Shown here piece by piece: positions 33,830 to 45,097 of a stretch of 64,000 bases of DNA. The first letter of the stretch is position 1. Each line of letters starts with the position of its first letter. The stretch spans positions 227,051-291,050 of the forward strand of contig NW_024468542.1 in assembly GCF_001632365.1 (NCBI RefSeq), written 5' to 3'. The notes under the pieces are model-generated. The model made no database searches, was not told the DNA's origin, and worked only from the letters and a program-made list of their open reading frames with translations. The position numbers and the translations under genes were made by a program. Origin of the DNA: Laetiporus sulphureus 93-53. Taxonomy: Eukaryota; Basidiomycota; Agaricomycetes; Polyporales; Laetiporaceae.

Positions 33830-34954
33830 ATGGCGTTCGCATTCTTCAAAAGGATCAGAAAGGCATTTAAGAAGAGACTACCTTATATCTTGGTTATAAT
33901 ACAGCCACATCCAGAGCTGTCGGAGGCGTTATGCGGCCACCAAGCGACACCTTTGTCATACGACATTGTCACTCTTGAGAGTACGCAAATCCATACGGAC
34001 GAACCGGACGAGAGTGTCCGTTCGGTGAGTGACCAATCGCCAGGTCCGTATCGATCTGTGTGCTCACCGTATATTGCCTCGATTGTCACCTTGTCGCCGC
34101 CACAGCGGGAGTTCTGCACTTGCTCGCAAAACAGACAGCACGAGATAGGTTGCACTATGGGCATTAGGCGCGAAGGTAACGGCCCTACTTTCTACTGCAT
34201 GGTGAGCTCGACCGCATCTGAATATCAACCTTGGAGCTACTAACATCACCACCAGGTCGAAGGCGAGGACGTCAAGATCCATCCGCCGCCTTTCGAGATC
34301 TTGCGCCAGCTAAAGAAAGAGCAAACGATGGCAGATGCGCTTGATCTTGAGTACAAGCTCAAGACCGGCGTGATTCAATGGCAGGAGGTCGCTGAGATGA
34401 GCATGGCGGAATCTGGGATCATGTCAGAATCGGTGAGTGGCGTTGTCGTGCGAGCCAGACAACGATGGCTCACCTACACTTGTAGGAATGGGGTACTGTC
34501 GAAACTGACACGCCATCCGCCGAATGGGAGCACGGCTATGGCGGGCGTCTCTGTGACTCCGGCTGGCCCAATTCTCAGTGGGTGTCCACCTCTCAAGTCG
34601 CCTCGTCTGAGTTCGCCGGAGTTTCTGACGAGGGCGCGGAACAGGCGGAGCAGCGAGCAGCACAACTATCACGAGGATGCATTCGAGGGAGGCCACCGCA
34701 ACTTGGCCATTCCCTCCCAGCTTTCTTCCTCCTCACTGGTCCAATCGCCCTCCATGCTGCCTCGCAACAATCATCTGGACGGGATAGACTTCGACCTATT
34801 GGATCTGGCAATGGATTCACTGGATCGACTGCAGGAGGTTCTGGATGAGGCTTTGGAGGAAGGAGAGGCGAAGGATGGCTACGCGGACGTCGTCGAAGCT
34901 GAGGGCAGCGGGTGGCCAACTGTTGCACGGAAGAGGATACAAGACGTGGAATAG
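33830..34954 (+). pseudogene. Family C copy 3, +1 frameshift in exon 4
   Basis: The exons are 33830-34024, 34106-34201, 34256-34432 and 34486-34954. Exons 1-3 are intact and in frame (start MAFAFFKRIRKAFKKRLPYI, then PHPELSEALCGH). In exon 4, GCCTCGTCTGAG (about 34600) has one more base than GCCTCGTCGAG of C2. The normal frame then continues open to 34954 with the family features (EQHNYHEDAFEGGHRNL; FDLLDLAMDSLDRLQEVLDE), while the shifted frame ends at 34848. The good preservation of the unused frame suggests a recent break or a sequence error. Confidence 0.65.
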
Positions 34955-35142
34955 ATAAGAATCATTTTCGTGTGGTACAATTGCGATCGGCAGGAGATTA
35001 GGGGAAGGGGCACACGCAGAGGAGGACATGATGTAGTAGGTAGCGAGCCTATTTGAGAGAAAGTATTCAGCTTCAAGTCTCGCTCAGAAATGTACAGCGT
35101 ACCATTTTTATTTATTATAGGTTTTCGAACAATCAGACCACG

Positions 35143-35541
35143 ATGGCCGGGTTCCATAAGCAAAGAGCACAGGGCGGCCAAAGCGCAGCGTTGACACAAG
35201 CGCCCGAACCGCGACGTGTCATTCTGGTTCACCCGAGCTGCGCCCCCTTTCCAACTGTCCAGCTCAACCCACTCTGTGTCGTGCAACCGGAAACACTGAG
35301 TCCAGTAAGTGGGCTATCCATGACCGTGTAAAAGAGCGCTGACTTGTTTCCATGCGGTCTTCTCTTCCGCGTCCAACAGCTCCAAAAGACCGCCGCCATA
35401 GCCGATCTAAGCTCTGACTCTGCAACTACCACACAACCGACGAAGCCAAGACCCGGGAGTATCCTCAGGCACAATGTGATCGACACAAGATGGTGGACTC
35501 CAGGTGGTCGAAATCGAATGGCAGGTGATGTGCCGTCATGA
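35143..35541 (+). CDS. Family X protein 2, partial model
   Basis: Exon 1 (35143-35304, 54 codons) begins MAGFHKQRAQGGQSAALTQA and ends in a phase-0 intron (35305-35379) with GTAAGTGGGC, GCTGACTTG and an AACAG acceptor. Exon 2 starts LQKTAAIADLSSDSATTTQP and reaches a possible donor at GGCAG/GTGATG (35525), beyond which TGA follows at 35539-35541. More exons may lie at 35739-36100. Position and first-exon length fit the superfamily plan, but intron 1 lacks the CTGTGYRCTCACC box. The function is unknown. Confidence 0.45.
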
Positions 35542-35689
35542 ACACAGCGGCGGTATTCCCCATGCTTAGTTGATGTCGAATGGGATAGCAGCGTACATGG
35601 ATGGCACCAGCCCTGTGACTATCATTCGAGGTCAAACTGAGAAGCTCTACGAAAATGGGTCAGAGACAACGAGGCGGACATAGATGGGG

Positions 35690-36600
35690 AAGGATGATCA
35701 TACGTACGGTCGGATGACGAGTCCTGCACAAACATTGAGTCGCTAATGCCCGATGACATTGTCAGGGCTACAACCAGCGAATGAACTATCCGCTCTGGGC
35801 ACAGCGATGGCGTAACGTGCAGTTATCTTGAACACTGTGCAATTCAGACAGAAAATCGGCCGGATCGCCCTGTAGAATCCGCTGCCGTACGATGCCATCC
35901 AGGTGAGGACGATATATACTGGGAACTGACAAACTGCCCACTCACCACATTTGTAGGAAGGTGAAGCCGACTCAAGCGATGCTTTCTTATGGCGCGAACA
36001 ATTGGGTCTACAGGCCACGTCATGAAGTCTGTAAGCACGCATCTCACGCTGTTTCTTAGGGCGAATGCATCAAGATACGAACCGCAGAACCCAGAAGCTC
36101 CCAACTTCCCAATCAAAGCATGCCCCACCTCCACCTCTACCAGCACCCGCACGCCCCAATGTCGAACCGTGCGCAATGCTCCACATGCCTTGACCTGAAT
36201 GCATGGTCGTGCGATACATGCGTCTTGCTGGTCCACCGCAGAGAAGGATCAAAAATGAAGCGTTCTGAGCTGCGATTGCTCTTGATCAGACGATTTGTCC
36301 ACCAGGGCCGAGCGGTTGCTGGCGAGAGCAAGGAGAGACGATCGGCAAGTAGATCTACGCGATGAATATGTGCGAGACGCAAGGTGCAGGAAAAATGTTG
36401 TCTTATGTTCAACTTCGAAGACAACTTGCATCCAAGCAAGAACTCGACTTTGGTACCAAGAGAGGATGTCCATATCGGCGTTGCAGCTGGAGCACTGTTT
36501 CGACGGTATTCTTATATCGGTGGTTTCTTGGACTTCGTCATCTCAAAATAACGGAACGGCGGATGTCCATTGAGACAGCAACAGCAGAGCAAGCGGCGAG
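35690..36600 (+). other. Downstream part of X2 unit
   Basis: It aligns with 28600-29480. An exon end at GCCATCCAG/GTGAGGACG (35903) and an acceptor TTTGTAG (35957) flank a clear intron with CCCACTCACC. The next exon reads GAAGGTGAAGCCGACTCAAG. The segment before it contains a stop relative to that frame, so the unit is incomplete or decayed. Confidence 0.35.
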
Positions 36601-36672
36601 CAAGCGAGAGACTCAGGTCTACGACGATGATAGCGTGAGCGTCAATCTGGTTCTGCGTGCAGAGTTGCGAAT

Positions 36673-36688
36673 TGTGGCGGCCAATCAG
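36673..36688 (+). promoter_or_regulatory. GTGGC-CCAAT element, second copy
   Basis: It has the same 16 bases as 29621-29636, preceded in both copies by GTGAGCGYCAAT. It could instead lie inside an exon (reading RIVAANQ in both copies). Confidence 0.4.
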
Positions 36689-36928
36689 GTAGTGATGTTC
36701 CAATTGTGGCTTTGTCTAGTTCATCTGTCGAAGATGTTTCAGTGCAATATCCGTTCTGAACGTGGCGAGGGCCAGAAAGCGAACATGAAGATGAGATTGG
36801 TGAGTAATTATATCTGTGACAAGTACTACTGTCCCTCTCTTACGGCACGACTCACAGTTTCTTCAACAGAGTACTTCACTCGAAGTAACCGGGATGTGAG
36901 ATTCCTCGTCTTCGCCGCCAAACCTTGA

Positions 36929-37658
36929 TCATTACTGTTCACAGGCTCTCTTACGTATACATGGTCAAAAATCACAAAGTAAGTGTTTATAAGTCAAATG
37001 TATATAAATCACTACTGCAGTTTGTCTGTCGCTGTACTTGACAGACATGCGATAACGATATAGCCTCGGTATCAAGACCATGTCGAAGGTTAGAAGGTAA
37101 AATTCAAATGTCAAATAAGCATGAGCTCAGCTAGCAATCGTTATGGAACTGGGGGCCAATTTGCAAGTGATATACCCAGGGTTAAAATGATTGTAGTTCA
37201 TCAAATATATTGATATGAGTCTCCACTACTTTCATTAGACGACAAGCTCGACGAACAGCACTTACGAGATAATTGTGAATCCGATAATCATTGTCAACTT
37301 TGAGGGAAAGCGGAGGATGCATCGAGCGCCATATTGACTAAACTATTGATTCTTTTCGGTTTTCTGCCTGAGCGCAGCGACGGGACTGTCGCCGGTGCAT
37401 TTCGACGACCTTGATGTAGAATATTTTTTTCCAAATGCAGCCATTGCCGCTTCCTTGTTGCAATTCATAAAGTACAACATCAATTTCTGGCGCGAGCGGC
37501 TAGGTAGAGCGATTCTTAGGTTCCCTCAGCCCGTAGGACTAGTGAGATGAGGTGGAAGTGTACCACCAAGAGCGACATATCTACCTGGAGTGACGATACC
37601 CTCGAAGCCGCGGAGACCGAATTCATAGCTGCCCAGAGAGGCTTAGCTCCCTAGTACC
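36929..37658. other. Spacer before F1
   Basis: There is no gene model. From 37611 the text GAGACCGAATTCATAGCTGCCC starts the promoter module shared with 30.6 and 39.6 kb. Confidence 0.4.
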
Positions 37659-37682
37659 GAGTGGCTGCACGCGTTGCCACTC
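37659..37682. promoter_or_regulatory. 24-bp dyad GAGTGGC-N10-GCCACTC
   Basis: The arms and spacing are identical to 30635-30658. It lies 170 bp before the F1 ATG. Confidence 0.6.
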
Positions 37683-37851
37683 CTCGTTCTTCCACCTTGG
37701 CATCCACGAGTTCGGCGCACCAGAGGACACGTGTTCGTCTCCATCGTGGCGTATATAAGTATCACTTCGCCCTTCCTGGTCCGCACACACCGACTGATCT
37801 TGTTCTCCCCCGTGGATCTTCTTCATCCCTACTGTCTCTCGCAATCTCACC

Positions 37852-38752
37852 ATGCTGCCCAAAGTGTTCAGAGTTGCGTCCACCGTTGTCCACCGTGCTT
37901 TCCGTTGTACGACTCGTCCGGTAGCGACAGATGGAGGGGATCAACACGTTGCCGCTGACCATGCCAATCATATCGACTTCATGAACACACACCCAGAGAC
38001 GATCACGGGCGATCAGCCAGTAAGTCAGCTAGCTGATCGTGCAAACGTTCGCCACTGAATGTGTACTCACGACGTACAGGCCGGAGAAGATTTCCAGTCC
38101 TCTGGATCTGACACGCGCCACGATTGCGAAGTGAGTCGGGCGACGGAGACAGGCAGTGATGAAACTGGAGACCATCTCTATTTCGCGGTGAGCATGGATA
38201 ATAACACAGATATTCACACCATCGACTTACACTGTCCTCAGAGAGTAGGAGATCTCGTTGAGGGCACCATGCCACAGATCGATGAACTGCGTGACCTCGA
38301 GAACGGGAGACCACTTCCGCCACCGAGGCCGCTGCCGGCTAATACTCCGGGGGCGTGGGAGTGGCAACAAATAGGTAACAGAGTAATCGTAGGCTTCAGA
38401 ATTGCCGTGTCCATCGTGAGTTTCGTGCAACATCCCAGTCGTTCGATTGGCAGCCTAACGCTTTTGCACCCAGCCGATGAGCAGTGTCCGTCTTACCTCC
38501 AGCAATAATCCTCGGAATCCCAACTCACCGCCACAAACACTCCAAGAAACGTTCCGACGTGGTCAGGAAGCCCTGGCTGCTCGCCAAGACAGCTTCCAGC
38601 TGAGGCCTGGGGTAATCCGGGGAGCTTCCACCGACAATCAGCGAATGCACGGGCGTGCTGGGAGAGAGGGTGGGATGCAGGTAGCGCAGCTGTCTCTGGA
38701 TATGGCACTCGATCCAAGTCGGATGGAGTACCTGCGCACGTTCAGCAGGTGA
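37852..38752 (+). CDS. Family F protein 1, 242 aa, unknown function
   Basis: The exons are 37852-38019, 38080-38187, 38242-38415 and 38474-38752; all divide by three with phase-0 introns. It starts MLPKVFRVASTVVHRAFRCT, basic and amphipathic and not unlike a mitochondrial presequence. Exon 2 is acidic and ends HLYFA. Exon 3 carries the family core NGRPLPPPRPLPANTPGAWE and ends GFRIAVSI. Exon 4 begins PMSSVR and ends near MEYLRTF. Intron 1 has GTAAGTCAGC and GTGTACTCACG. The family partner is at 39824. No known domain is seen; the proline stretch could bind an SH3-type partner (speculative). Confidence 0.75.
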
Positions 38753-39627
38753 TGCTGTCCAGAAGGATTGGCGAAATAGTTCGTTGCAAGGATTGTCGCA
38801 CCAACATTTGTAATTCTCCTTGGCTTGAGTTCTGTTTGAGATGCTATATACCGACGAGCGATTTCGTCGTTCCATCCGCAAAAATGCACATGCGACGGTA
38901 TTGAACCTGTCATTGCCGTCATTGATGGTAGCTCGTTGTCGCGCAAGTAACCTCTTGATTGCCGCGATATCCTTACCATTTCTCTTGTGCGACATACGCC
39001 CCATCGCTCCACCTCTGTAATTGCACAATTATGCAAGGCGAAGCTTGAACGCATCCTCTCCGTACTCCGGATTATTTCTTGTGGCGTTCGACTTTTCTCC
39101 CACACTCGTGCAGAGCGCCAAATTAGCAACTAGGAGCACAACTTCCGGGGACATCCGATTCTCTAACACATGATATATCGTCTGCGAAATGCGCCTGTTC
39201 CATACTGTCGCTCGTCAGTATGCAATGCGGAGTATTTTTCTGAGAAGAGACACCTCACATTTGGTTCAGCACCTGCTTGCAGAAGACTTGCTTTAGTGAT
39301 AACACGTCCAAAAAGCGTCTTGATGTGATGCGAATGCAGTGGAGGTATGCGAATCCGGCAATGTTGTCGAGGCATGTCAACACACTGCTGCTATGATGGA
39401 ACTGACTAGATGTCAGAGACGCAAGCAGCCTCATAACAACGTTTGTAACATACATACCTCAGGACCACACACATAATCCTACCTCACTCGCATTGTTCTG
39501 AGCATACTCCCGCACATTTTGTCTGACGAGTTACGCAGTTTACAGTGGATGTACGATGTCGTGACATGATGAAGCAGTGGAGGTGGGCTGGTGCCGCGGA
39601 GGCTAAATTCGGAGCCTGCCACAGTGT
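38753..39627. other. Spacer between F1 and F2
   Basis: A 167-codon minus-strand frame (38525-39028) overlaps F1 exon 4 and is not supported. The F2 promoter module starts at about 39594 (GCCGCGGAGGCTAAATTCGGAGCC). Confidence 0.45.
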
Positions 39628-39638
39628 TTAGGCGCCCG
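39628..39638 (+). promoter_or_regulatory. TARGCGCYC box before F2
   Basis: TTAGGCGCCCG lies 195 bp before the ATG, followed by GTGTTCAACCGCGCC as in C2, C3 and C4. Confidence 0.5.
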
Positions 39639-39823
39639 AAGAGGAAAATGGCTCGAACGCGTGTTCAACCGCGCCTTCTTGAGACGCGCATCTCCCTTTC
39701 CCTTGAGCTGCACCATATACGTCCTTTCCATTGGCACTGAACAACATCAGTGAGCAACCACTGTAGTCTAACTCCAGCTTTACACACCGAGGTTTTCGTC
39801 ACACTAGTATCCTTCACGACACC

Positions 39824-40709
39824 ATGACTCTCGAGGAGATCATAGCCGCCATCAAGCGGCTGATTTACGCGCAGACTGACATCACAGCATCTACTTATGG
39901 CAGCCGGGAGACTGAAAATAATCATAACGAATCTGCTCGCTCTATGAGTGCATACAAACAGACGATCAGTATCGATAATGCAGTAAGCCAGCTAATCGGC
40001 GCGCTCGTCAAATTGTATGCACTCACCATGTCTCGAATAGGCCGATGAGAGCAGTGTAGGACAGAATGGAGTTCAATCTGAACAAAGGTCTCGATTGGCG
40101 GCATTAAGAGGTACTCGTGGTGATGACTTCGGAGAAGGAAGTCTCGGCCACAGCGAACCCCGGAGCTACTTTGCGGTGCGCATTGACATGGGTGTTGCTA
40201 TAACGTATACTCACATGAGCTGAAGATCGAAGGTGAATTACTTCAGGAGCGCCTACCGTCAGTGGACAGGATGCGAAGGCTTCGAAATGGGCGCCCGCTT
40301 CCACCACCAGCGCCCTTACCAGAGGACACACCAGGAAATTGGGAGTGGCAGGAGACCGAGGATGGAATAGGGACTGGATTTAGGGTCGCCGTATCAGTCG
40401 TATGTATCTTGCGGAGCCGAATTTGCAGAGCGTGACGGAAGCTGATGCTTTTCTATACAGCCAATGAGCGCGATCCGCTGGCCATCTCGCGAGTTGTATC
40501 ACATTCTTCCTGCGTCTGCCGAGGCAGTTCCAACTTCCAATCATGGAGGCCTCGTGCTAAGGACTCCAGGACCGCGTGGAGATAACCCCATCCATCGTGA
40601 AGTGCATGAACATGTTGAGGGACGAGTCATGGCTTATGCGGTACCATCGCCAGTGGTAGTGCTAGTCGATCCCGCGCGGATGGATTTCTTGCATACATCT
40701 GGGATGTAA
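39824..40709 (+). CDS. Family F protein 2, 238 aa, unknown function
   Basis: The exons are 39824-39982, 40041-40175, 40226-40399 and 40461-40709, with phase-0 introns. Exon 3 has exactly the length of F1 exon 3 (174 bp) and the core NGRPLPPPAPLPEDTPGNWE, ending GFRVAVSV. Exon 4 begins PMSAIR and ends near MDFLHTSG, matching F1 at both ends only. Exons 1 and 2 are almost unrelated to F1 (MTLEEIIAAIKRLIYAQTDI, a likely helix), yet intron 1 keeps GTAAGCCAGC and TATGCACTCACCATG. It is intact. No signal peptide or known domain is seen. Confidence 0.75.
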
Positions 40710-41511
40710 TTCCACCTCGATACGGAGAGGGCCATTAAATTCGACTGAGGGAGAAAGAGTGGATGCGGTTGAATCGTGAAAGAATAGATCCGTATATGAT
40801 AACGCATTCATCTGCATTGTTGCATGTTCCTATATCTGTTACAACTTGAATGAGGCATCACAAGTCAATCACCCTTTGTGCAGTGGAGTTAGCGATGGAG
40901 GTCCTCAAGAACAAGCTTCATAACACAACGTACGAGCGCGCTGCCTACGAGGTGTCTGTTTGTGCTCATAACGTCGCACTTTACGCTAACAGCGTATGTG
41001 GCATGAAGGTCTGCAACTCCGAGTTATCATTCCATCCGCAGAAGGTACGCCAGCAAGGCATTTGCGTATTTGTTGAATGGAGATCACATGGTGGCGAAAG
41101 ACCCGGGTTACTTATTGTATTGAGATCGTCCACTTTTGTAAGACGAGGATGGGAAAGAATGCATTAGCTTCTTTCTCGATCGATGGGCCTAATGTCGTCC
41201 TTCAGTGTTCATGAACTTCCATCAACAAGTTTTCACTCACATTGCATCGGTAGCTACGCTACATTCCTTATCTCCCTGAGAAAATGTACTAATTGCCCGT
41301 GACCCACTAATCTCACCGGACATGAGGCATAACTCAGTAAACGCCCACCAGGCTTCTCGCTCGTGCAGCTTGCTTCTCGACCACGACCAAAACACGCCTC
41401 CGTCTGCCAGCAACACAGCCATTCCTCCAGTCCCGTATAAATGCTGCTGCGCGAGTATTGCTTGGGGGCACAGTCGATCAAATCTAGCACCTCGCTGTGA
41501 AATTTTGCTCC
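40710..41511. other. Spacer before E0
   Basis: No gene is supported. A TAAACGCCC variant of the box lies at about 41337, 175 bp before the E0 start, followed by TCTCGACCACGACC. Confidence 0.4.
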
Positions 41512-42512
41512 ATGGCATTTGGAATCTTCACGAAGTCTCGTGGCTCACTCAAAGACAAGGGAGTCCAGAAATCCCCCGTCAAACGACTGGGGCGACAAGT
41601 CGTGGATAGCTCTTACAAGCAGCAGAAGCAAGCCAAAGTAGGCAAAGCTTCTGTGAGAGCACAAAAAATGACGGGAAGGCAGGACAAGCCGGTGAGTTGA
41701 CCATATATCTATTCTTCCGTCATAATCTGTGCACTCACCAATGTATGATCGTAATATCTTCATCGATCTGTTCCATCGCTTGTGACTGCCATATTCATCA
41801 GCTCCCGTCGCTGCCCTCAGAGGCGATCCCCGAGGTTGTGATCGAGGTGGAAGGTGATAATACAGTATTCGACAATGGAGAGAGTACATACTGGGTAGTA
41901 AGCAAATCTCTGTTGAACTTGCATCTGCTGTTCCTTATCGCTTGCTTGAAGACCGGAGGTCCTCTTCTCGGGGCATTCCAATCGTCGGTAAATGGCACAC
42001 CGACAGCGTCCACGGCAGGTTCAACCACATCGCTCTTGCTTGAACAGCACAAGACTGTTCTCGCATACGAATGGACAAGTGCGCTGACTCCGGGACTGCT
42101 CGACAAGCGGATGCGAACAGTGTCATTAGTCTCCCATATGGTGAGGATCCAGTTTTCCTGCCCAAGACAGCCGATGCTGACACCGTTGAGGAACTCTCAG
42201 TCATCTTCCGTGCACAACCTGGGCCTTGTTGTTTCAGCGGATGACCGCAGTGCAACCGAGGGCGACGGCACGGAATCCTCGGTATTCCTTTCCGAGATGA
42301 ATATCCACTGCAACGTTGAGACCGTCAGCGACGCCAAGGATGGCTCCGAGGCGCCCACATGTGAACCGCTCGAGATAGTGTGCTGCGCGCAGGAAGACAA
42401 GCGACGCTGTCTCTCCTATTCGTATCGACGGAAGGGCGGCTTTGGCACGCCATTCGGATACCATATGTTGGCCGGCGCTACTATAGATGTGCAGGCGGCT
42501 GTTGACGCATGA
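41512..42512 (+). CDS. Family E protein 0, 258 aa, unknown function
   Basis: The exons are 41512-41691, 41802-41897, 41952-42140 and 42201-42512, with phase-0 introns; exons 2 and 3 (96 and 189 bp) have the same lengths as in E1-E3. It starts MAFGIFTKSRGSLKDKGVQK and is strongly basic. Exon 3 holds TGGPLLGAFQSS and GTPTASTAGST. Exon 4 ends with the family cysteine motif CCAQEDKRRCLSYSYRRK. The first-exon start resembles that of family C (MAFGIF/MVFGIF). Intron 1 (110 bp) carries the shared boxes in its first half. No signal peptide is seen. It is the most divergent E copy and is intact. Confidence 0.75.
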
Positions 42513-43194
42513 GATCAGATTTGTGGGACAGACAGACGAGAGCGCTTGAGCTGCGGAATGAGTTGCTGGTTATATCGTAAGGTGAAAGTAATGCAGAGGA
42601 ACGTAAGATAGAAGCAATCAGGTGGTGGATTTTGGAGCTACGAAAGACTCTTAAACTATGGTCTTCATTGACGAGCAAGATGTACTTACGATTCAAGCAA
42701 TCTCCATGCAGAGGATCATCAGCGGGCCAACAGGGATTATGCACAACAGCATAGCTAGTCAACAATGGGTGACCACTGAGCGGTGCTGTTTATCACACGA
42801 GTGCTTGCCTCCGCAAGCAGCGGCTCGCTCCTTCTCTCTTTCGCTCCCGTTTTCACAAGTACCAAGGTCAGCTGCGACCCCCTCACCTCGATAGTGTCGT
42901 CACTGCAACGATACGCGCAAATCAGGAAAAAGCGTGAACGCTTCCTAACCGCGCAGGTCATAGGAATAGGAACGAGGTTGGTGCAGTCCCTCCGAACCGC
43001 GGGAGGACATCGAGACCAACCGGCGTCAAGCGCAGCAGACCATCACCGCTTCGGACCGAGAGGCATGAATAATGTTGAGAAGGTCTGTAACAGTTGCTCG
43101 GGCTCAGCTTATAACGTTAATAATCTCATCTGAATTCTACTCACGGTATGTGCGAGCTGATAAGCTGAGCGTGTCGCCGCATTGGGGAGAGCTT
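42513..43194. other. Spacer
   Basis: No gene is supported, and no close paralogue in the window was seen. Confidence 0.35.
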
Positions 43195-43280
43195 TCGCTC
43201 TTGGCTACGGCGTTTGGCATCCTCACGAAGGGGAAAACGGTGCGCAGTGCCAGAGGCGAAGAGATCGCAGGATGTTGAGC
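43195..43280 (+). pseudogene. Relic of a family E first exon
   Basis: The reading AFGILTKGKTVRSARGEE matches the start of E0 (AFGIFTKSRG). The start codon is ACG, and the frame stops at 43276-43278. About 150 bp further on, CTGCGCTCACCAGC recalls the intron 1 box. It is a dead copy between E0 and E1. Confidence 0.5.
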
Positions 43281-43897
43281 TGAATGCGAAGCTCAAATAC
43301 AGAGTTATTCAGCAATAGGAGATGCTATCCTGGATTATCATGGACCAAAGCTCTGTGCATGCAGAAATTAAGACGACTATAAAAGACCACTCAGTCGTGA
43401 ATCAGTATACCAGTGCACGTCCTTCATAATTCCTGCGCTCACCAGCGTCAATTGTCTGCCGATGCATGTACAGCAATTGCCTCCTGTGTCAAGCTCCGGC
43501 TTCTTGGTTGATAAAATGTCCCAGCGCGGAGCCTACTTAGGTGGAGGGGAATTGGAGAAGTCAAGCTCGGTATTGAGTCTCTCAACATCAACACTGATCT
43601 ATCCATACTTCACCTGCCAACGACAGTAAACCGAATTTTCGTGATCTGATCATGCTAGCTGCTAGGCTTTGAATAATATTTCGGAATGCATTTTTTGAAG
43701 CCGGAAACAGTCAAGACAGGGGTTGAGAACCAAATTTGGTTTCGGGCATAATACCTTGTAGAATTAATCCAATAAATCCTAACGAACGTATTCGCAGAGT
43801 GCTCTGTACTCACAATGTAGCAAAATATGTACTCTCAAGCCAACGCCCGAGAGGACACATCCATTGGCCGCCACTCGCCACCCTCAGCGACCAATCC
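43281..43897. other. Spacer and start of E promoter
   Basis: From about 43735 it is homologous to 47520 on and 49015 on, upstream of E2 and E3. It contains GGCCGCCACTCGCCACCCTCAGCG, a double GCCAC site. Confidence 0.5.
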
Positions 43898-43910
43898 AAT
43901 AAGCGCTCGC
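43898..43910 (+). promoter_or_regulatory. TARGCGCYC box before E1
   Basis: AATAAGCGCTCGC follows a CCAATCC box and the GCCACTCGCCACC double site, 187 bp before the ATG. The same arrangement stands before E2 (AATAGGCGCCC, 47686) and E3 (AATAAGCGCTCG, 49181). Confidence 0.55.
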
Positions 43911-44084
43911 TATCGATGGTCGCTTGCCACTCGCGCGATTTGCCTCTTGAGCACGACGGCCGCGTCCCCGCCTTCGCCGACTACTACATCTCTTCCATCT
44001 TCTTAATCGCATAGAGGTAAAGGAGGCTTCTCCTTAGCAAGCCACATCGGAACGCTCATCGCTTTCGTCGCTGCAGAATTTTCT

Positions 44085-45097
44085 ATGGCTCTTGGATTCT
44101 TCAAAAAGCCTCGCGCGTCGAATAGAAATAAGGTCATGCAGATGTTGCCAGCCCATCAAGTCGACCACAATCCTTCAGAATGGGCCCGAACATACATGGA
44201 GGCCGTCGCAGCCAAGGCGACCTTGAATGTCGCAGACAAGGTCATGGTCACTGCAAGTAAAGAAATTTTGACGAGCGGAAGGAACAAACCGGTGAGTCAG
44301 CTGCCTGCCATAGCGCCCGTCAAAATCTGTTCACTCACCACTATATAATCGCAATCTCTCCATAAATCCACCGTCATTGATCGTGGCACACAAATCAGCT
44401 CCCGCCACTGCCCTGGGAGATGGTGTCGGAGGACCAGTTTGAGCGGAAGGACAGCAGTGGAGAATGTGAGAATGAGGTGAATGAGGATTGGATGGTAAGC
44501 AAACTCGACGACCTTCTTCCTACTCCGCCGTTGCTCATTCCTCATTCGCAGACCGGAGGCCCCCTCCTCCGCGCGTTCCAAACGTCGGAACTAGGTACGC
44601 CGACAGCTTCCGCAACAGGATCGACGGCGTCGCTCTTGCAAGAAGCAGATGATGGGGTCCTCGAACGCGAGTGGATAAAGGCCTTGACCTCAGATCTGCT
44701 CGGAAACGAATTGAGGGCGACACCTGCGGTCTCCCAAATGGTGAACACACCGATCTCTTGTATCAGATGGCTATAATTGACGCATTTGACAAATATCCAG
44801 TCAGCCGTAGGATCGGGCACTGGTCTTGCGGACTCTGTAGGAGACCTTCACAGGGGAAGCACAGACTCTAGCGGGAGTTCTTCACTGCCCTCGTCCGAGG
44901 TTAGCCTCGCTGGCGAGGTCGAGTTCCGCAATGACGCCGCCGATGACGGCAAGGCGCCCCAAGACGACTTCGTGGAGATAGCATGTTGCTCGGAGGAAGA
45001 CATGCAACGCTGCCTTTCGTACTCGTACCGGAAGAAGCACGGATCAAGCACACCCTTCGCCTTCTGCGTGCTCGCTGGCGGCGCTACGGACGAGTAG
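44085..45097 (+). CDS. Family E protein 1, 262 aa, intact reference copy
   Basis: The exons are 44085-44291, 44399-44494, 44552-44740 and 44801-45097; all are in frame with phase-0 introns (107, 57, 60 bp). It starts MALGFFKKPRASNRNKVMQM. Exon 2 begins LPPLPWEMV. Exon 3 begins TGGPLLRAFQTSELGTPTAS. Exon 4 is serine-rich, then acidic, and ends with VEIACCSEEDMQRCLSYSYR and a glycine-rich tail. Intron 1 has GTGAGTCAGC and CTGTTCACTCACC. No signal peptide or TM is seen. The cysteines (CC-x6-C) might bind metal or form disulphides; this is untested. It is the reference for the breaks in E2 and E3. Confidence 0.78.

Noticed and set aside
38525..39028. A 167-codon open frame on the minus strand
   Set aside because: It overlaps the well-supported F1 exon 4 and has no paralogue opposite F2.
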